DNA of 64,000 bases from Calliopsis andreniformis (taxonomy: Eukaryota; Arthropoda; Insecta; Hymenoptera; Andrenidae). Position numbers and translations under genes: made by a program. The stretch's first letter is position 1. Every line of letters begins with the position of its first letter. Below the pieces are notes generated by a model, which was not told the origin of the DNA, made no database searches, and saw only the letters and a program-made list of their open reading frames with translations. Positions 60,186-64,000 of this stretch are shown here, in pieces. The stretch is from NCBI RefSeq assembly GCF_051401765.1, contig NC_135071.1, positions 15,292,961 to 15,356,960 on the forward strand, written 5' to 3'.

Positions 60186-60561
60186 TTTCAATTAACGTGA
60201 CATGATTAGTTCGCTGGGCTGGAAGCTGAAGGGGGCTCTGGGGATGTCGAATGCGGTTTCGTGGGACCTTTGTTGACGTTGGGGTTATTTTAGAATTGTG
60301 TTGTGGGAAGGGAGGTATTTGCAGGATGGTGTTTATTGAGGGTTGAGCTAGAGTATAGTACTTAAATTGTAGAGTACTTTAATGATTTATATGATATGAT
60401 ATTTATATGAGCATCAATTTAGTTCTTTAAGGATTGAAAAAGCACTGTGCAAATGGAGATAAAAATTATGTCACTGGAAAGTTTGTGTTTTCTGAGTTGG
60501 CAGCTCTGAATGGTTTATTTTGAAAACGTTTCCTATTTTCATGATGCACTGTGTACTATAT

Positions 60562-60680
60562 ATAGGGTGATCAGTTTAACTGGAAACTCTCTAATGAATG
60601 TTGACAGCACTTATAATGCTAACAGAATTTGCAATAAATACTAGCAACACTCAATGGGTTTCCAGTTAGACTTATTCAAT
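60562..60680. mobile_element. 119-bp miniature inverted-repeat element
   Basis: Left TATAGGGTGATCAGTTTAAC followed by TGGAAACTC. Right GGGTTTCCAGTTAGACTTAT, whose reverse gives AGTCTAACTGGAAACCC. The arms pair over about 17 bp. Its left end matches the right end of the element at 37247-37440. Confidence 0.6.
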
Positions 60681-63540
60681 GGAAAGAAGCCTCTGCTTTG
60701 TCCTGTAAGCAGCTCGTCTTAAAAACTGTTATTGCAAGATAGTTGAAAAATAAGAATACTGAAAGGTGAAGTGGCTAAATCAGCACGAACGATCGTGGAG
60801 CAAAAGGTTCAATCGACACGATCACGCGAGTTTCACTCGGTTATTCAATGATGGCATTCAACGGCACCGGTTTTCTGTACCTCTGCGCAAGTAGAAAGGG
60901 AAATCACGAAATTTATCCAAAGCCGGAAGCGTGGCCGAAGCGTTCGCGCGCAGACGTTGGAGAAGGCGCGCGCGTTGCCCGAGGGCACGTAGAAAGAAAG
61001 TTTCCCTTTTCTCGATTTGGTAAAAGGTGAACGATGAATCCCTTTCGTCGTTTTACCAAAGAACAGATGTTGTTCACTGAACTGTAATGCTTCGAGAGAT
61101 CTCAATCTGCCTTTTAGTAGATTGTCAATCTACCTTTATGCTAAGAAATCTACTTTCTGAAGATAATCTTCTGTCAGTTGTCTTTCAAATTTGATGAGAG
61201 TCTACTGCACAAGTACATTTTCACTTGTTTTCTTGTCTAATTGCTGCCTTCATCATTTCTTCACTTTCTTATTTGAGTACTTCGATTTCTATCGTTAGGT
61301 TGAATTTCGAATGCAACTTCTATGTGAACTTCTACTTTGGCTTTAATGGTTCGCTTTTATGTGCGAACTGAAAATTGTGAGTTTCCTGTAGAAAAATAAG
61401 ATTCATGTTTCTTGTCACGATGGTTCGCCTGGTAACGTTTTCATAGCCTTGATAGCAACTGGAAAACTACTGAGCTGTGGATAAAAACAGATCTGTCTTT
61501 TCTTTTCATGGTACTACAAGCAATGCATACAAATGCTAGGACAGGGTACGCATACATGATCTTTGAGAGCTTTTTAGTCAACAAATTTTGGCTACTTGAA
61601 GGCGTATGATGATCAATACGTTATTTTTTTACAGGGTACATAGACAAACAATTAAATAATTTTTAAAATACGTCTTTCGTTTCTTCTTAAATGTCTGTTA
61701 AGAGTGTGATCCCTAAGAGAACATCTGAAACATTTAAAAAATTGTAGTATTAAGAACTCGTGTATTTCAATATTTAAGTTTGAAAATTCAAAGTTTGAAA
61801 ATTCAAAGTTTGAAAATTTTTGAACATATTTGAATATTTAAAAATTTGAACAGTTCTCTGATTATATGTATATTTACTGTGCAGTTTATGTATTCTGCAT
61901 ATTTCATATCCTCACTTTACGATACATCCTAAGATGTAGAAGACGAACATCATTTATATGCATTTACAATCTAGAAGAAAAAATCCATCCTTTAAATGTT
62001 AAGATGACCAAACTCAAAAATCCACTTACAATTATCTTAAAACCATTTTACGTAATTTATAAAAAACCTGCGATAATTGAAGGCAAATGAGTTCTCATCT
62101 TCCATTAACTTTCTGCAGACACACTGTCAATATTACCTCCTGAAACAAAAAACCCAAATAATTCAACGAATTCAGTCAATTTACATAAATTTAATTACTA
62201 GGAGAGTATTCCTAGAATAACATTTAAAACTCGACAATTTTATCACATCCATTTCATTATCTTCTACTCTGAATTATTAATACCGCGTTTCATAATGTCG
62301 TTAATTCCGCGACAGTAAGTTAATTATATATTGCATACAACCTTAAATCTATGACGATAATAATGATGTCATATACGTACGTACGATCGCTTCCTCATTT
62401 TTTTAAGCATCTTCAAGACATCTCCGTATTATTTATTACAATGATCATTGAGTTATGTTTTACAAGAGTGACGCGGATAATTGCAATGATCCGAGAGTTA
62501 CACAAACACCTGAAATTGGACTTCGCTCTCGTCGAGGGCAAGGAAACTCGTTACATTAACGTCATTTACGCAGGAGGAACAGGGTGACCTCGAGTCGGTA
62601 ATGTAAAAGACGATTTAGCCGATGTCCTTCACTTGGTCCTTGATTTTTTAGGCGTTTTTATTACAAAAATTATTGGTTCGAAATATCTTTTCAAGCCATC
62701 AATTATGATAACTTTCATTACTATGAGAATTCCTTGACCACTTATTGTACATGGTACTTTACAGAGGACATTAATATTTACATAATATTTTCAGATATAT
62801 CTAACTCACTGTTTAATATAAGCATATTTAGTATAATTATTTACTTCGATAATATTTTTACAAAGTTTTATAGACTAGTAATAATTTTATTTACAGTCTA
62901 CAAATTGTCATTCTTGTCGTATTGGTGATTCATGGATTAATTATATTACCACGCTTAGTACCTCGGACAGTAATTACTTCAACACACTTGACATCGACCA
63001 CTCGCCCATCTCCACGCATTTTCCCCGCGATAATTGAAATTATGGAGAACCGATCACGCACCCTGACCTACCCCAACATTTCTCCACGAGAACGCTGTGA
63101 CGCCTCCAAGTTCATCGCCAGTTTATTTATAAACCCGTAACCCGATCGTCACCGCACCCTCCAGCAAATAAACATCCCCGTGTCCTCAGGGGGAGCTCGA
63201 TCACTGACAAACAGCCTGCATCGTCCCACTAATCACCTGACCTATCAATGTTCACAGTCGAGCTTAACTTTATTAATTAAAATTCGAATCTCAAGCATAT
63301 CCCTCTTCATCATCGTGAACCAATTGACCAATTAGAACCCTGAAAATTTCCTAACACGCAATCATCGTCCCAGCTATCTCGAAACAGGGCCACCGTTGGA
63401 TGAATCGAAAATTTACAAGTTCGATCGATCAACTCGTTACGCTTCGATTACTGGCGTCGCTGGGAGGTCTGCTTAATGAACGTCGATAGAGGGGAGGATT
63501 GGGAGGGGAGAACCGTATCGAGGAGGGAAGGTCAGAGCTC
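60681..63540. other. Non-coding stretch with one octamer array
   Basis: AT-rich. The array at 61768-61860 is the only repeat I could assign. No exon supported. Confidence 0.45.
61768..61860. repeat. Short octamer array (TTTGAAAA type)
   Basis: Two perfect direct copies of TTTGAAAATTCAAAG precede degenerate TATTTGAATATTTAAAAATT units. Smallest member of the window's octamer family. Confidence 0.7.
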
Positions 63541-63559
63541 AAGCTGACAGAGTCCCCGT

Positions 63560-63721
63560 TTATATAGAAGGGAGGGATACGATTCATGGATCATCCATTA
63601 ACACGCGACAATTTGTTTTCGCCAGACGCGCGTCTCTAATCGATCGCGGGTTATCAGGACTCGCAGAAGCCTGAGGACTGCTCTGGACGTCGCTGTCGAG
63701 GAAGAAGAGAGTGATAAATCG
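63560..63721 (+). promoter_or_regulatory. Probable TATA promoter and non-coding first exon of a gene leaving the window
   Basis: TTTATATAG at 63559-63567 lies 30-32 nt before an initiator-like TCATCC (A at 63593). The following ~130 nt has no ATG and ends in a strong donor ATCG|GTGAGT after 63721. That is the usual form of an insect 5' UTR exon. The coding exons would lie beyond 64000. Confidence 0.45.
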
Positions 63722-64000
63722 GTGAGTGGCTTCGTTCCCTGCTGGTGGAGGAACTTCGAAATGGACAGCGTCCTAGGGACTTTTTTCTGGTGTGCTTTGC
63801 ACTGGAGTTCCATTGAAATTGGCTTTTGTGAGAGGCTTCGGGGGAGTGAATCTTAGGGGCGTTTCCATGGGATGGACTTAGGCAGTGATTTATACAATGA
63901 CAAGAAATGAGGATGGAATCTTTTTTGTTCGATCGAGAAGTAGGCAAGTGTATGGTCACGTAAGGAAATAAGTTGACAGTGCGTTGCTTGAGGGAATCTC

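Noticed and set aside
1..64000. CRISPR arrays, rRNA, tRNA, and known insect microRNAs
   Set aside because: No repeat-spacer pattern, no tRNA T-loop/acceptor pattern that folds, and none of the common insect miRNA sequences I remember were seen; an automated scan would be more sensitive.

Overview
The window looks like nuclear DNA from an insect, most likely a hymenopteran such as a bee. Genes have introns with GT/AG boundaries. Long AT-rich stretches alternate with CpG-rich blocks next to gene starts, and there are many small non-coding inverted-repeat elements. The three recognisable proteins are typical insect proteins. There are no bacterial operons, no CRISPR array, and I recognise no rRNA or tRNA gene. 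The species call is an inference; no search was run.

Left part (1-4432, minus strand): the 5' half of a chitin deacetylase with a chitin-binding domain, an LDLa domain and the start of the deacetylase domain. It resembles serpentine/CDA1 and is cut by the left window edge. Its first exon lies behind a TATA + initiator promoter with canonical spacing. Region 4433-15400 holds no gene I can support, only repeats, a small foldback element and one GC-rich block.

Middle part: a plus-strand gene of unknown function (three joined exons, 23681-26079) encodes a Ser/Pro/His-rich protein ending in a single C-terminal membrane helix. A CpG-rich block with a possible tiny first exon lies 8 kb upstream at 15410-15719. 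Region 26080-33362 appears non-coding.

Right-centre (33363-47496, minus strand): a complete nine-exon adenylyl cyclase (996 residues as assembled, 6TM-C1-6TM-C2), closest to insect Ac76E. All exon phases close exactly. Its introns carry several miniature elements, a nested inverted repeat, and a tandem array copied from the end of exon 1 plus intron. One array copy is still an open 24-codon cassette with splice signals.

Region 50149-53833 (minus strand) is a complete four-exon CRAL-TRIO (alpha-tocopherol-transfer-protein-like) lipid-binding protein. A 63-codon ORF with coding-like codon use lies upstream of it at 54649-54840. The rest, to 64000, is non-coding as far as I can see. It has two more repeat families, a GC-rich block near 59.8-60.2 kb, and a probable TATA promoter plus non-coding first exon at 63560-63721 for a gene leaving the window to the right.

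The genes do not form a functional cluster: one shapes cuticle and tracheal chitin, one makes cAMP at the plasma membrane, one carries small lipids, and one is a membrane protein of unknown role. The main unexpected material is the structured repeat content, especially the duplicated exon boundary in Ac76E.
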